DNA from: Rhizobium sophoriradicis
Lineage (GTDB): Bacteria > Pseudomonadota > Alphaproteobacteria > Rhizobiales > Rhizobiaceae
Assembly (NCBI RefSeq): GCF_003939025.1
Contig: NZ_RQIH01000026.1
Location: 1-64,000 of the forward strand
DNA: 64,000 nt
Direction: 5' to 3'
Shown: one piece after another, positions 1 to 11,538 of the stretch
Position numbering within the stretch: the first letter of the stretch is position 1
Layout of the letters: each line of letters begins with the position of its first letter
Translations under genes and position numbers: made by a program
Notes under the pieces: model-generated
The model's input: the letters and a program-made list of their open reading frames with translations, nothing else
The model's database searches: none
Told to the model about the DNA's origin: nothing

Positions 1-562
1 GACCTTCGTCGCAGGTGATGACGAAAGTGGATTCACAGTCGACGATGCGTCCCGCCAGGGCCTCGGGGGAGAAGCCGCCGAAGACGACCGAATGCACCGC
101 GCCGATGCGGGCGCAGGCGAGCATCGCGTAAGCCGCTTCGGGAATCATCGGCATATAGATGGTGACGCGATCGCCCTTCTTGACGCCGTGCTTCTTCAAG
201 ACGTTCGCCATCCGGCAGACGTGCTCGTAGAGCTCGTTATAGGTGATCTTCTTGTCGATATAGGGATTGTCGCCTTCCCAGATGATCGCCACCTGGTCGC
301 CATTCGTCTTCAGATGGCGGTCGATGCAGTTATAGGAGACGTTCGTCTGGCCATCCTCGAACCACTTGATCGAGACCTTGCCGGTAAAGGAGGTGTTCTT
401 GACTTTGGTATAGGGCTTGAACCAGTCGATCCGCTTGCCGTGCTTGCCCCAGAACTTGTCCGGATCCTCGACGCTCTCCTCGTACCATTTCAGGTACTTC
501 TCCTTATCGATCAGGGCACGCGCCTTCACCGACTTCGGCACCGGATGGATCTTCTCCGACAT
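1..562 (-). CDS. acs: acetyl-CoA synthetase, N-terminal part (cut by window edge)
   Basis: AMP-forming acetate-CoA ligase that activates acetate to acetyl-CoA through acetyl-AMP. Only about 187 N-terminal residues lie in the window; the 3' part runs off the left edge. The protein begins [12 protein letters not shown] and contains the family segments [51 protein letters not shown] and [15 protein letters not shown]. The ATG at 562 follows a strong AGGAGG ribosome site. It is divergent from trcR. A paralogous PrpE-like enzyme lies 2 kb away. Confidence 0.93.
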   Translation of the reverse strand, partial: MSEKIHPVPKSVKARALIDKEKYLKWYEESVEDPDKFWGKHGKRIDWFKPYTKVKNTSFTGKVSIKWFEDGQTNVSYNCIDRHLKTNGDQVAIIWEGDNPYIDKKITYNELYEHVCRMANVLKKHGVKKGDRVTIYMPMIPEAAYAMLACARIGAVHSVVFGGFSPEALAGRIVDCESTFVITCDEG

Positions 563-684
563 GCAACTCCTCCTCATGGGACATGCGACGGGCCAAGCAA
601 TTTATGAGCCCGGACTTCAAATCAGGGCAATTCATAGCAGGTCGCATCGCCACGGCAATTAGACAAAGGTCATTTGATTTCGGA

Positions 685-698
685 AGAATTGCAATTCT
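685..698. promoter_or_regulatory. perfect 14-bp palindrome, candidate operator
   Basis: The sequence AGAATTGCAATTCT is its own reverse complement and lies in the divergent acs/trcR intergenic region. It covers the -35 hexamer of the predicted trcR promoter, the position expected of a repressor operator. The binding protein is unknown. Confidence 0.4.
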
Positions 699-717
699 GC
701 GACAGTCCGGTTATATA
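689..717 (+). promoter_or_regulatory. predicted sigma-70-type promoter of trcR
   Basis: TTGCAA (689-694) and TATATA (712-717) are separated by exactly 17 bp, about 75 bp upstream of the trcR start. Each hexamer matches the vegetative consensus at four of six positions. Inferred from spacing and position only. Confidence 0.42.
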
Positions 718-791
718 GCGGCATATTTCCCGGACATTGTGGTGACAATCCACGGACCGCGACCGGCGCGGACGATAGAAGGACTATATCC

Positions 792-1499
792 ATGGCTCAA
801 ACATTGCTCATGCCGAAGGCGACCGCCATCTGGCTTGTCGACAACACGGCGTTGTCTTTCGATCAGATCGCGCAGTTCTGCAAACTGCATCCGCTCGAGG
901 TCAAGGCAATCGCCGACGGCGAAGCGGCGCAGGGCATCAAGGGCCTTGATCCGATCTCGACGGGACAGCTCTCGCGCGACGAGATCGCCCGCGCCGAAGC
1001 CAATCCGAACCACAAGCTGAAGCTTTCCGAGCCGAAGGTGCGCGTGCCGGAATCCAAGCGCCGCGGCCCGCGCTATACGCCGGTTTCCAAGCGCCAGGAT
1101 CGCCCGAACGCCATTCTCTGGCTCGTTCGCAATCATCCGGAACTGAAGGACGCGCAGATTTCCCGCCTCGTCGGCACGACGAAATCGACGATCGAGCAAA
1201 TCCGCGAGCGCACTCACTGGAACTCCGCCAACCTGGCGCCGATGGATCCGGTGACGCTCGGCCTCTGCAGCCAGATCGACCTCGACATGGAAGTGGAAAA
1301 GGCCTCCAAGGGCCGTCCGCTACCGACCGCCGCCGAACTCGGCGCGACGCTGCAATCGGCGCAGGAAACCGAGCGCCTGACCCCGAGCTACGAGCGCGAG
1401 GAAGAAAAGGAAAAGGAAATCGACGCCGATGCCGTCTTCCGCAAGCTGAGCTCGCTCCGCTCGGCCCCGAAGGACGAGGACGACGACGATCACTACTGA
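792..1499 (+). CDS. trcR: DUF1013 cell-cycle transcriptional regulator TrcR
   Basis: A 235-residue protein matching the alphaproteobacterial DUF1013 family, named in databases as cell-cycle transcriptional regulator TrcR. The N-terminal 50 residues (AIWLVDNTALSFDQIAQFC) look like a helix-turn-helix-like segment. The central part (residues 95-150, NAILWLVRNHPELKDAQISR and GTTKSTIEQIRERTHWNS) resembles a second winged-helix unit. The C-terminus is charged and probably disordered (runs of E/K, ending EDEDDDDHY). It stands alone, with its own predicted promoter and a strong terminator. The family role in cell-cycle transcription is from database naming; the DNA target is not visible here. Confidence 0.88.
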   Translation: MAQTLLMPKATAIWLVDNTALSFDQIAQFCKLHPLEVKAIADGEAAQGIKGLDPISTGQLSRDEIARAEANPNHKLKLSEPKVRVPESKRRGPRYTPVSKRQDRPNAILWLVRNHPELKDAQISRLVGTTKSTIEQIRERTHWNSANLAPMDPVTLGLCSQIDLDMEVEKASKGRPLPTAAELGATLQSAQETERLTPSYEREEEKEKEIDADAVFRKLSSLRSAPKDEDDDDHY

Positions 1500-1520
1500 G
1501 AGATCGACGATCTCATGAAA

Positions 1521-1552
1521 AACCCCGCCGGTATGAGCTGACCGGCGGGGTT
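1521..1552 (+). terminator. Rho-independent terminator of trcR
   Basis: A 12-bp GC-rich stem (AACCCCGCCGGT / ACCGGCGGGGTT) with an 8-nt loop runs into a TTTTT tract about 20 bp after the trcR stop codon. It may also serve the convergent flagellin gene. Confidence 0.9.
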
Positions 1553-1577
1553 TTTGTTGCGGATTGCCTGCTTCGAT

Positions 1578-2513
1578 TTAGCTGCGGAACAGGGTGAGGA
1601 CGTTCTGTGCCGAGCTATTGGCAATCGAAAGCGACTGGATGCCAAGCTGCTGCTGCGTCTGCAATGCAGAGAGCTTGCTCGATTCCTCTTCCATATCGGC
1701 ATCGACCAGGCGACCGATGCCCGAGTCGATCGAATCGTGAAGGCCGCTGACGAAATTCTCCTGCAGCTGGATGCGCGTCGAGATCGATCCCAGAGCCGAG
1801 CCGGCAGCGGTCATGGCGCCGAGAACCAGTTCGATCCCGGTCAAGGCTGAGTCGAGTTGACCCTGGGTAAAACCGGTAATGTCGAGATCATAGATTGACG
1901 GCATGACGATGACGGTGCCGCCATAAGTGCCGTTAAAAGCGGTGCCGATAATGCCGCTGCTCGTCTCGATCGCACCCGTGCTGGTCATGCCGAAGAGCAC
2001 ATTGCCGAGCGTTCCTGAATCGAGCACGTAGTCGGTCATCTTCACCGACACGGCATTGCTGCCGTCACGGACGAAGGAGGAGACGACGCTCTTCGTGCCG
2101 GAAGCGCCGGCCACCCAGTTTTCCCCGGAGAAGGAGGCGGACTGGGCGATGCTGAGCAGCTGCTCCTGCAGTTGGTCGAGTTCCTGCTGGATCTTCGTCT
2201 TGTCGACGCCCTTTTCCGTGGCGGCGACGATCTTCGCCTTGATTTCGCTGACGACGTCTAGGGCGCTGTCCATGGCCGCATAGGCGGTGTCGACCTTGGC
2301 CGCACCGAGGCCGAGGGCGTCGGAGACGGCGGAAAGCGCCAGGTTGTCGGAACGCATGGTCGTTGCGATCGACCAATATGCGGCATTGTCGGCAGCCTTC
2401 TCGACACGATAACCGGAGGAAACGCGACCCTGGGTGTCCTTGAGGCTATCGTTTACGCCGCGCAAAGTCTGCAGCGCTGCCATGGCAGCGTTGTTGGTGA
2501 GGATGCTCGTCAT
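1578..2513 (-). CDS. flagellin (orphan copy)
   Basis: A 311-residue flagellin, the subunit of the flagellar filament. The conserved D0/D1 N-terminus (MTSILTNNAAMAALQTLRGV, then RVSSGYRVEKAADNAAYWSIA) and C-terminus (LGIQSLSIANSSAQNVLTLFRS) are both present. The central variable domain is short, as in rhizobial complex-filament flagellins. The start at 2513 is chosen because the flagellin family begins MTSI; the frame is open 10 codons further upstream but that stretch is not flagellin-like. No other flagellar gene is in the window, so this is a copy outside a main cluster. Which fla paralogue it is cannot be told from here. Confidence 0.93.
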   Translation of the reverse strand: MTSILTNNAAMAALQTLRGVNDSLKDTQGRVSSGYRVEKAADNAAYWSIATTMRSDNLALSAVSDALGLGAAKVDTAYAAMDSALDVVSEIKAKIVAATEKGVDKTKIQQELDQLQEQLLSIAQSASFSGENWVAGASGTKSVVSSFVRDGSNAVSVKMTDYVLDSGTLGNVLFGMTSTGAIETSSGIIGTAFNGTYGGTVIVMPSIYDLDITGFTQGQLDSALTGIELVLGAMTAAGSALGSISTRIQLQENFVSGLHDSIDSGIGRLVDADMEEESSKLSALQTQQQLGIQSLSIANSSAQNVLTLFRS

Positions 2514-2548
2514 GATCCGTTCCACAACAGGAGAAAGGGGCATTCCGG

Positions 2549-2652
2549 ACTACGCGCCGCGCGTCCTTCAGACGCGCAAAGGACACTGTAGCACTTCAAC
2601 TGCTGCAGAATTTTCTCCTAAATCGATTCCGACTTAAGGAATTATGCAGCAG
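2549..2652. repeat. dispersed rhizobial intergenic palindromic repeat, long copy
   Basis: Two hairpins lie in tandem upstream of the flagellin gene. The first is GCGCGTC-cttca-GACGCGC near 2559-2578. The second is a longer imperfect palindrome, with CTGCTGCAGAATT (2600-2612) facing AATTATGCAGCAG (2640-2652). The motif beginning GCGCCGCGCGTC and the AAAGGAC segment recur at 22618-22660 in this window. From memory, this composite element is found in many rhizobial intergenic regions. Confidence 0.65.
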
Positions 2653-2764
2653 GCCGGTAACGGCGACTGCGTCATGCAAAGCCTCATGTGCAAGCCTTTG
2701 CCGTTAACAAATCCTTGCGCAACTTGGTTAACAATTCCTCAATTGAGCTTATAGAATCCTTAAT

Positions 2765-4675
2765 TTACATCGGCAGAGAGCCGAAACCGCGCTTGCGCAG
2801 CGCCTCGGCGATCTCCTCCAGAATCGCCGGATCATCAATGGTCGCAGGCATTTTCCATGGTATGCCGTCGGCAATTTTCTGCATGGTCCCGCGCAGGATC
2901 TTGCCCGATCGCGTCTTCGGCAATCGGTTCACTGTAATGGCCGTCTTGAAGGCGGCGACAGGCCCGATCTGATCGCGAATCATCGCCACCACCTCTGATT
3001 CGATTGCTGCCGATTCGCGAGCGACACTCCGTTTCAGCACCAGGAAACCGCAAGGCGCCTGACCCTTCAGCGCATCGATGACACCGATGACAGCGCATTC
3101 GGCGACATCGGGATGCCGCGCGCAGACCTCCTCCATCGCACCGGTCGAGAGCCGATGACCGGCGCAATTGATGATGTCGTCGGTGCGCGACATGATGAAG
3201 AGATAGCCGTCCTCATCGACATAGCCGGCGTCGGCGGTCTTATAATAACCGGGAAACTCATCGAGATAGGCCGATCGAAAACGGTCGTCCGCATGCCAGA
3301 GGGTCGGCAGGCAGCCGGGCGGCAGGGGCAGCCTGATGACGATATTGCCGAGCGTTCCCGCCTCGATCGGATGGCCGGCATCGTCGAGCACCGCAACTTC
3401 ATAACCCGGCATCGGCAGCGCCGGCGAACCATGTTTGACCGGCAGGGCACCAAGGCCGAGCGGATTTGCGGCGATCGGCCAGCCCGTCTCCGTCTGCCAC
3501 CAGTGGTCGATGACGGGGATGGCGAGCATGCGTTCGGCCCATTTCAAAGTCTCCGGGTCCGCCCGCTCGCCGGCAAGAAACAGCGCCCGCAAATTGGGCA
3601 TCCTGTAGCGCGCGATCAGTTCGCCGTCCCCATCCTCTCGCCGGATGGCACGAAAGGCGGTCGGCGCCGTGAAGAGCACGCGCACATCATGCTCTGCAAC
3701 AACGCGCCAAAATGCGCCGGCATCGGGCGTGCCGACCGGCTTTCCCTCGAAGATCAAGGTCGTCACGCCCGATATCAACGGTGCGTAGACGATATATGAA
3801 TGACCGACGACCCAGCCGATATCGGACGCCGTCCAGAAGACTTCGCCCGGCTTCAGCCCATAGATATTCCGCATCGACCAGTTCAGCGCGACCAAGTGCC
3901 CGCCATTGTCGCGCACCACTCCCTTCGGCTGGCCGGTGGTGCCGGAGGTATAGAGGATATAGAGCGGATCGGTCGCCTTGACGGAAACACAGGCCAGCTC
4001 GGCGCCACGGTGGGGCGCCACCGCCGCTTCGAAATCCTCATCACGGCCGCCGACGAGTTCTGCCTGAAGCTGCGGCCGCTGCAGCACCAGGCAGCGCTCA
4101 GGCTTCATCCGGGCAAGCTCGATCGCCTGATCGACCAGCGGCTTATAGGCGACGACGCGGCCGGGCTCGAGCCCGCAGCTCGCGGTGATCACCAGCCTGG
4201 CGCCGCTGTCGTCGATACGGGCCGCAAGCTCACTGGCGGCAAAGCCGCCGAATACGACGGAATGGACCGCGCCGATACGAGCGCAGGCAAGCATGGAAAA
4301 CACTGCCTGCGGCAGCATCGGCATATAGAGGATGACGCGGTCGCCTTTGCCGATGCCGAGCGCCAGCAGCGTCGCGGCGATGGCCTTCACCTCGCCGAGG
4401 ACCTCGTCATATGAGAAGCGGCGCTTCTCGCCGGTCATGGCGCTGTCGAAGATGATGGCCGTCTCACTGCCGCGTCCGGCCGCGACATGCCGGTCCAGGC
4501 AATTGTGGCAGGTATTGGTTTCCGCCCCCGCAAACCAGCGGCCGTAAATACCGTCATCAGGCGAAAACACCCGCTCCGGCGGCTTGAACCAGTCGATCTC
4601 GGCGGCGGCTTCGCGCCAGAAGGCTTCGGGATCGCGTTTCCAGGCCGCATAGGCCTGATGATAGCCGTTCTGCAT
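2765..4675 (-). CDS. prpE: propionyl-CoA synthetase-like acyl-CoA ligase
   Basis: A 636-residue AMP-forming acyl-CoA synthetase. The adenylation motif LYILYTSGTTGQPKGVVRD is of the PrpE type (TSGTTG rather than the TSGSTG of Acs). The C-terminal lysine motif KTRSGKILRGTM, the Lys that PrpE/Acs enzymes acylate, is intact. The N-terminus (WFKPPERVFSPDDGIYGRWF, CHNCLDRH) also fits propionate-CoA ligases. Start 4675 is preceded by GGAGGAG; the frame is open 61 codons upstream but that stretch is not conserved. Propionate is the likely substrate, but short-chain or acetoacetyl substrates are possible. No methylcitrate or propionyl-CoA carboxylase genes are adjacent. Confidence 0.8.
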   Translation of the reverse strand: MQNGYHQAYAAWKRDPEAFWREAAAEIDWFKPPERVFSPDDGIYGRWFAGAETNTCHNCLDRHVAAGRGSETAIIFDSAMTGEKRRFSYDEVLGEVKAIAATLLALGIGKGDRVILYMPMLPQAVFSMLACARIGAVHSVVFGGFAASELAARIDDSGARLVITASCGLEPGRVVAYKPLVDQAIELARMKPERCLVLQRPQLQAELVGGRDEDFEAAVAPHRGAELACVSVKATDPLYILYTSGTTGQPKGVVRDNGGHLVALNWSMRNIYGLKPGEVFWTASDIGWVVGHSYIVYAPLISGVTTLIFEGKPVGTPDAGAFWRVVAEHDVRVLFTAPTAFRAIRREDGDGELIARYRMPNLRALFLAGERADPETLKWAERMLAIPVIDHWWQTETGWPIAANPLGLGALPVKHGSPALPMPGYEVAVLDDAGHPIEAGTLGNIVIRLPLPPGCLPTLWHADDRFRSAYLDEFPGYYKTADAGYVDEDGYLFIMSRTDDIINCAGHRLSTGAMEEVCARHPDVAECAVIGVIDALKGQAPCGFLVLKRSVARESAAIESEVVAMIRDQIGPVAAFKTAITVNRLPKTRSGKILRGTMQKIADGIPWKMPATIDDPAILEEIAEALRKRGFGSLPM

Positions 4676-4757
4676 CTGCTCCTCCCCAGGACATGCAAGC
4701 CTCGATGTTAATCTAGGGAGAGGGGAGGGGAACGGGAAGCCCGACCAAAGCAGCGTA

Positions 4758-5417
4758 TCAGCGCGCGCCGAAAATCGCCGATCCGACGCGGACACTGGTG
4801 GCGCCGAAGGCGATCGCCGTCTCGTAATCGCCCGACATGCCCATGGAGAGTTTCTCAACGCCGCATTTCGACGCGAGCTTTGCCAGCAGGGCGAAATGCG
4901 GCCCGGGATTTTCCTCGGCCGGCGGAATGCACATCAGGCCCTCGATGGAAAGACCGAGCTCGTCGCGGCAAAGCGAGACGAAGGCCGGCGTGTCGTCAGG
5001 CGCGATGCCGGCCTTCTGCGGCTCCAACCCGGTGTTGACCTCGACGTAGAGCCGCGGTGTTTTGCCTTGCCGTTTCATCTCCTCGGCAAGGGCCCGGGCA
5101 ATCTTTTCCCGATCGACGGACTCGATCACGTCGAAAAGCGCCACCGCGTCCGCCGCCTTGTTCGATTGCAGCGGCCCGATCAGATGCAGCTCGATGTCGG
5201 GATATTCGGCTTTCAGCGCCGGCCACTTGCCCTGGCTCTCCTGCACCCGGTTCTCACCGAAGACGCGCTGCCCGGCTTCGATGGCCGGGCGGATCGCCTC
5301 CGCCTCGAAGGTCTTCGACACCGCAACGAGCCGAACGGAGCCGGCCGGACGACCGGCCGCGCGTTCCGCGGCGGCAATCCTTGACCGTACGTCGTTCAGG
5401 CGCTCTTGAAGTTCCAT
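4758..5417 (-). CDS. yggS: YggS-family pyridoxal-phosphate homeostasis protein
   Basis: A 219-residue single-domain PLP protein with an alanine-racemase-like fold and no known catalytic reaction. The family binds PLP and affects vitamin B6 and amino-acid balance. The PLP lysine lies in RLVAVSKTF (about residues 34-42); other family blocks are FGENRVQE, LHLIGPLQSNK, VEVNTG and LSMGMSGDYETAI. The ATG at 5417 follows GAGG; codons upstream of it in the same frame are not conserved. It lies 82 bp downstream of prpE on the same strand and diverges from leuS. Confidence 0.92.
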   Translation of the reverse strand: MELQERLNDVRSRIAAAERAAGRPAGSVRLVAVSKTFEAEAIRPAIEAGQRVFGENRVQESQGKWPALKAEYPDIELHLIGPLQSNKAADAVALFDVIESVDREKIARALAEEMKRQGKTPRLYVEVNTGLEPQKAGIAPDDTPAFVSLCRDELGLSIEGLMCIPPAEENPGPHFALLAKLASKCGVEKLSMGMSGDYETAIAFGATSVRVGSAIFGAR

Positions 5418-5618
5418 CGTTCTGCCTCGACATTTCCGCATGAGAGTGAAGGCAATGAACTAGCCAGCCATTCTGTGCTTGCCAAGACCCGCTGCCGCGA
5501 AATCGCCCGGCCGGGACGAAGATCGGGCGCTTGCAGCGCCTGCAAAACTTGACGCTAAGGTGGTTTCATGGTGAAGGTCTCGACCAACCTCCCCTGATTT
5601 TCCGGAATTTCGAATACA

Positions 5619-8238
<2,620 letters not shown>

Positions 8239-8249
<11 letters not shown>

Positions 8250-8760
8250 TATCACCCGCAAGCTGGCCCGCAATGCCGGCATCGCCATGATCCTTGCCGC
8301 CTCGGCATTGCTGTCAGCCTGCCAAGTCCGGCCGCTTTATTCCGAGAGCTCGGGCGTCACCGAAAAGCTGTCCTCGGTCGGCTTTTCCGAGGCATCCGGC
8401 CGCGTCGGACAGCAGGTCCGCAACCGGCTGATCTTCCTGGCGTCGCGCGGCGCCGGCGAAACGGCAAATCCGCAATATCACGTCGAATTGCGGACCACGT
8501 CGAGCGTCGCCGATACGCTTCTGCGGCAATCCGGCGATACCTCGCGCGCCGGCCGTGTGACCGTCACCGTCACTTATACGCTGAGCGCTGTCGCCGACGG
8601 TCGCGTCATCAAGGCCGGGAGCCGCCAGGCGACCTCACTGGTGGACTTCTCCGAGCAGGAATTTGCCAAGCAAAGGGCGATCCGAGATGCGGAGAATCGC
8701 GCCGCCGATCAGACGGCGGAATTCGTAGGCGCCGATCTCGCTGCTGCCCTCAGCCGCTGA
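8239..8760 (+). CDS. lptE: LPS-assembly lipoprotein LptE
   Basis: A 173-residue outer-membrane lipoprotein. A basic N-terminus and hydrophobic stretch lead to the lipobox LLSAC at about residue 28, and QVRPLYSE follows, as in alphaproteobacterial LptE. The family partners LptD in moving LPS to the cell surface. The start is a TTG at 8239 overlapping leuS. It is favoured over a later ATG because it keeps the positively charged signal n-region and sits behind AAAGGA. The order leuS-lptE-holA is known from other proteobacteria, which supports the call. Confidence 0.87.
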
Positions 8761-8770
8761 GGGCGGGCAG

Positions 8771-9811
8771 ATGGCGGAGATAAAGTCGCACGAGTTCGAG
8801 ACCTTTCTGCAGAAATCGGCGCAGAACTACCGGATTTTCGTCATTTATGGCCCGGATCGGGGTCTGGTGTCCGAGCGCGCCGGTCAACTCGCCGGCAAGA
8901 CCGGCGTCGCGCTGAACGATCCTTTTTCGCTGACAAAACTCGATATCGCCGATTTGCAGAAGGATCCCGGGCGACTGGTTGACGAGGCGCAATCCATCGG
9001 GCTGTTCGGCGGCGAAAAACTCATCTGGATCCGCGGCGCCGCCAACGAAAAATACCTTGTCGATTCGCTGGCGCACCTGGCTGAAAAACCGCTCGAGGCC
9101 ACCTATCTGATCGTCGAGGCCGGCGATCTGAAAAAGGGATCGCTGCTGCGCAAGACAGCGGAAGCCGCGCGAGCCGTCATGACGGTACCGTCTTATGCCG
9201 ATGACAGCCGCGCCTTGAACGGCTTGATCGATGCCGAACTCGGGGCGGAAAAGCTCGGCATTACACCGGCGGCGCGCCAAGCGCTGATCGCCTTGATCGG
9301 CGGCGATCGCATCGCCTCACGCAATGAAGTGCGCAAACTCGCCCTCTACTGCCGCGGCCTTGATACGGTCGAAGAACATCACGTTACCGAAATAATCGGC
9401 GATGCCAGCGCGACCTCCGTTGATGATGCCGTCGACGCCATCCTGGGCGGCGATCTCAACGGCTTCCTCCACGCCATGCAGAAGATCAGCAGTTCAAAAA
9501 CAGCGATTTTTCTCGTGCTTCAGGCCTGCCTGAAGCAGTTCCAGCTTCTCGATACCATGCGTGCAGAGATGGAAGAAAAGCGCCTACAGGCGCCGCAGGT
9601 GATGCATACAATGGGACGACATCTGCATTTTCGCCGCAAGCCGATCCTAGAGCAGGCGCTTCGCCAGTGGTCCGCGGAAAGCATCGCGCGTGAATCCAAC
9701 CGTCTGCAGGCGGCTATTCTTCAGAGCCGGCGTCGGCAGGTGCTGGAAGACAGCGTTGCGATGCAAACACTTCTCTCCACCACCCTGCAATCTGGCCGCA
9801 AGTCGGCGTGA
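8771..9811 (+). CDS. holA: DNA polymerase III delta subunit
   Basis: A 346-residue clamp-loader delta subunit, which opens the beta clamp. Family features seen: the N-terminal FVIYGPDRGLVSERAGQL, the central LIWIRGA and TYLIVEAGDLKKGSLLRK, the domain II/III segment LIALIGGDRIASRNEVRKLALY, and the C-terminal collar-like helix bundle. It follows lptE by 10 bp. Its stop codon abuts the parB stop codon exactly, leaving no room for a terminator between the convergent genes. Confidence 0.94.
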   Translation: MAEIKSHEFETFLQKSAQNYRIFVIYGPDRGLVSERAGQLAGKTGVALNDPFSLTKLDIADLQKDPGRLVDEAQSIGLFGGEKLIWIRGAANEKYLVDSLAHLAEKPLEATYLIVEAGDLKKGSLLRKTAEAARAVMTVPSYADDSRALNGLIDAELGAEKLGITPAARQALIALIGGDRIASRNEVRKLALYCRGLDTVEEHHVTEIIGDASATSVDDAVDAILGGDLNGFLHAMQKISSSKTAIFLVLQACLKQFQLLDTMRAEMEEKRLQAPQVMHTMGRHLHFRRKPILEQALRQWSAESIARESNRLQAAILQSRRRQVLEDSVAMQTLLSTTLQSGRKSA

Positions 9812-10693
9812 TTATCGCCGTTCCAGCAAGCGGCAGACTTCCTCGAGCTGCTCAAGCGACTTGTAGGAAATTTTGATCTGGCCGCCGCTGGTTTTGTGAT
9901 TGATTGACACCTCGAGCCCGAGGGCATCGGACAGCGTGCGTTCCAGCGCCAGCGTATCCGAGTCCTTTTGATCGCGGCGCGAGGCCGTCTGCTGCGGCTC
10001 CGATTGCGCCTTGATATTGTTCTGCGCCAGCTTTTCGGCATCACGCACCGACATGCCCTTGGCAACGATCGTGCGGGCAAGGCTTGCCGGATCGGGGGTC
10101 GACACCAGCGCGCGCGCATGGCCGGCCGAAAGACTGCCGGCGGCCAACAGATCGCGAACCGGATCCGGTAGTTTCAGCAAACGCAGCGAGTTGGCCACAT
10201 GGCTGCGGCTTTTGCCGATAATTTCGCCGAGATCATTCTGGGTATAGCCATATTCCGCGATGAGCTGCTCGTAGCCAAGGGCCTCTTCCAGAGGATTGAG
10301 ATCCGCGCGCTGCACGTTCTCGACAATAGCAATCTCAAGCGCCGTCTTGTCGTCGACGTCACGGATAATCACCGGGATTTCGATCAGGCCGGCAAGCTGC
10401 GCTGCCCGCCATCGCCGTTCGCCGGCGATGATTTCATAGCGGTCCCGCTCCATCGTGCGCACCACGATCGGCTGCACGATGCCGTGTTGACGGATGGAGC
10501 TGGCAAGATCGTGCAACTCGGTGTCGTCGAAAAAACGACGGGGATTGCGGGGGTTGCGACTGACGAATTCTATCGGGATCATCCGATCGGCGCTGACAGT
10601 TCGCTCAGCCTCCACCGGAACAGGTTGATCCATTTCACCAATCAACGCCGCAAGACCACGGCCCAATCGCCTTTTCGATACATCGTCATTCAT
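9812..10693 (-). CDS. parB: chromosome-partitioning protein ParB
   Basis: A 293-residue parS-binding CTPase/clamp protein. The N-terminal basic motif GRGLAALI (ParA-stimulating), the GERRWRAAQLAGL CTP-binding box (about residues 90-102), the EALGYEQLI segment and the helix-turn-helix GYTQNDLGEIIGKSRSHVANSL are visible, followed by a C-terminal dimerisation region. It lies 31 bp downstream of parA. Four parS-like sites within 11 kb are the expected targets, so the segregation system and its centromere are in the same window. Confidence 0.97.
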   Translation of the reverse strand: MNDDVSKRRLGRGLAALIGEMDQPVPVEAERTVSADRMIPIEFVSRNPRNPRRFFDDTELHDLASSIRQHGIVQPIVVRTMERDRYEIIAGERRWRAAQLAGLIEIPVIIRDVDDKTALEIAIVENVQRADLNPLEEALGYEQLIAEYGYTQNDLGEIIGKSRSHVANSLRLLKLPDPVRDLLAAGSLSAGHARALVSTPDPASLARTIVAKGMSVRDAEKLAQNNIKAQSEPQQTASRRDQKDSDTLALERTLSDALGLEVSINHKTSGGQIKISYKSLEQLEEVCRLLERR

Positions 10694-10724
10694 GATCTAC
10701 ACTCACCTGCATCCTGAAATGATT

Positions 10725-11519
10725 TTACGCAGCCAGTCTCTGGCGCTCCCGCTGAATGACCTCAGAGGCCAGCTGCAGATAGGCCTGGCTGCCCGCGCAT
10801 TTCAGATCATAGAGAATGGCCGGCTTGCCGTAGGACGGGGCTTCGGACACCCGGACATTGCGCGGAATTAACGTATGATAAACCTTCTCGCCGAGATGCG
10901 TGCGCACGTCATTGACCACCTGTTGGGCAAGATTGTTGCGAGCATCGAACATCGTCAGGACGATGCCCTGGATATCCAGCCGCGGGTTGACCGTCCGACG
11001 CACCTGGCTGACGGTTTCGAGCAGTTGGCTCAGTCCCTCGAGCGCGAAAAATTCGCATTGCAGCGGTACCAGCACCGAATGGGCCGCCGCCATCGCATTC
11101 ATCGTCAGCAGATTGAACGAAGGCGGGCAATCGAGAAGGATATAGGAAAATGCCATGGCTTCGGCGGACGACAGTGCCTTCCGCAATTTAAAGACGCGAT
11201 CGCTCTGCTGCGAGATTTCCATCTCGATGCCGAGCAGATCCATGGTCGATGGCACGATGAAGAGGTTGGGAACGGCAGTTTCCAGCGTCACCTCGCTGAT
11301 TCCGCGCTCTCCGACCATCAGGTCATAGGAGGAAAGTTTGCGATCGCGACGGTCGATGCCGAGGCCGGTGCTGGCATTGCCCTGCGGATCGAGATCCACG
11401 ATCAGGACGCGCTCGCCGATGGCGGCCAACGCTGTTGCCAGGTTGATGGCGGTGGTCGTTTTGCCAACGCCACCCTTCTGATTTGCGATGGTGATTATCC
11501 GGTGTCGTTCGCCAGCCAT
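10725..11519 (-). CDS. parA: chromosome-partitioning ATPase ParA
   Basis: A 264-residue deviant Walker ATPase that moves the ParB-parS complex after replication. The deviant Walker A motif QKGGVGKTTTAINLA (residues 14-28), Walker A' VDLDPQGNASTGLG and Walker B-like YILLDCPPSFNLLTMNA are intact. The protein lacks the N-terminal DNA-binding extension of plasmid RepA/ParA proteins, which fits a chromosomal Soj-type protein. It lies 19 bp downstream of rsmG in the mnmG-rsmG-parA-parB order typical of bacterial origins. Confidence 0.97.
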   Translation of the reverse strand: MAGERHRIITIANQKGGVGKTTTAINLATALAAIGERVLIVDLDPQGNASTGLGIDRRDRKLSSYDLMVGERGISEVTLETAVPNLFIVPSTMDLLGIEMEISQQSDRVFKLRKALSSAEAMAFSYILLDCPPSFNLLTMNAMAAAHSVLVPLQCEFFALEGLSQLLETVSQVRRTVNPRLDIQGIVLTMFDARNNLAQQVVNDVRTHLGEKVYHTLIPRNVRVSEAPSYGKPAILYDLKCAGSQAYLQLASEVIQRERQRLAA

Positions 11520-11538
11520 TGCCGCAATATCCGATCTG

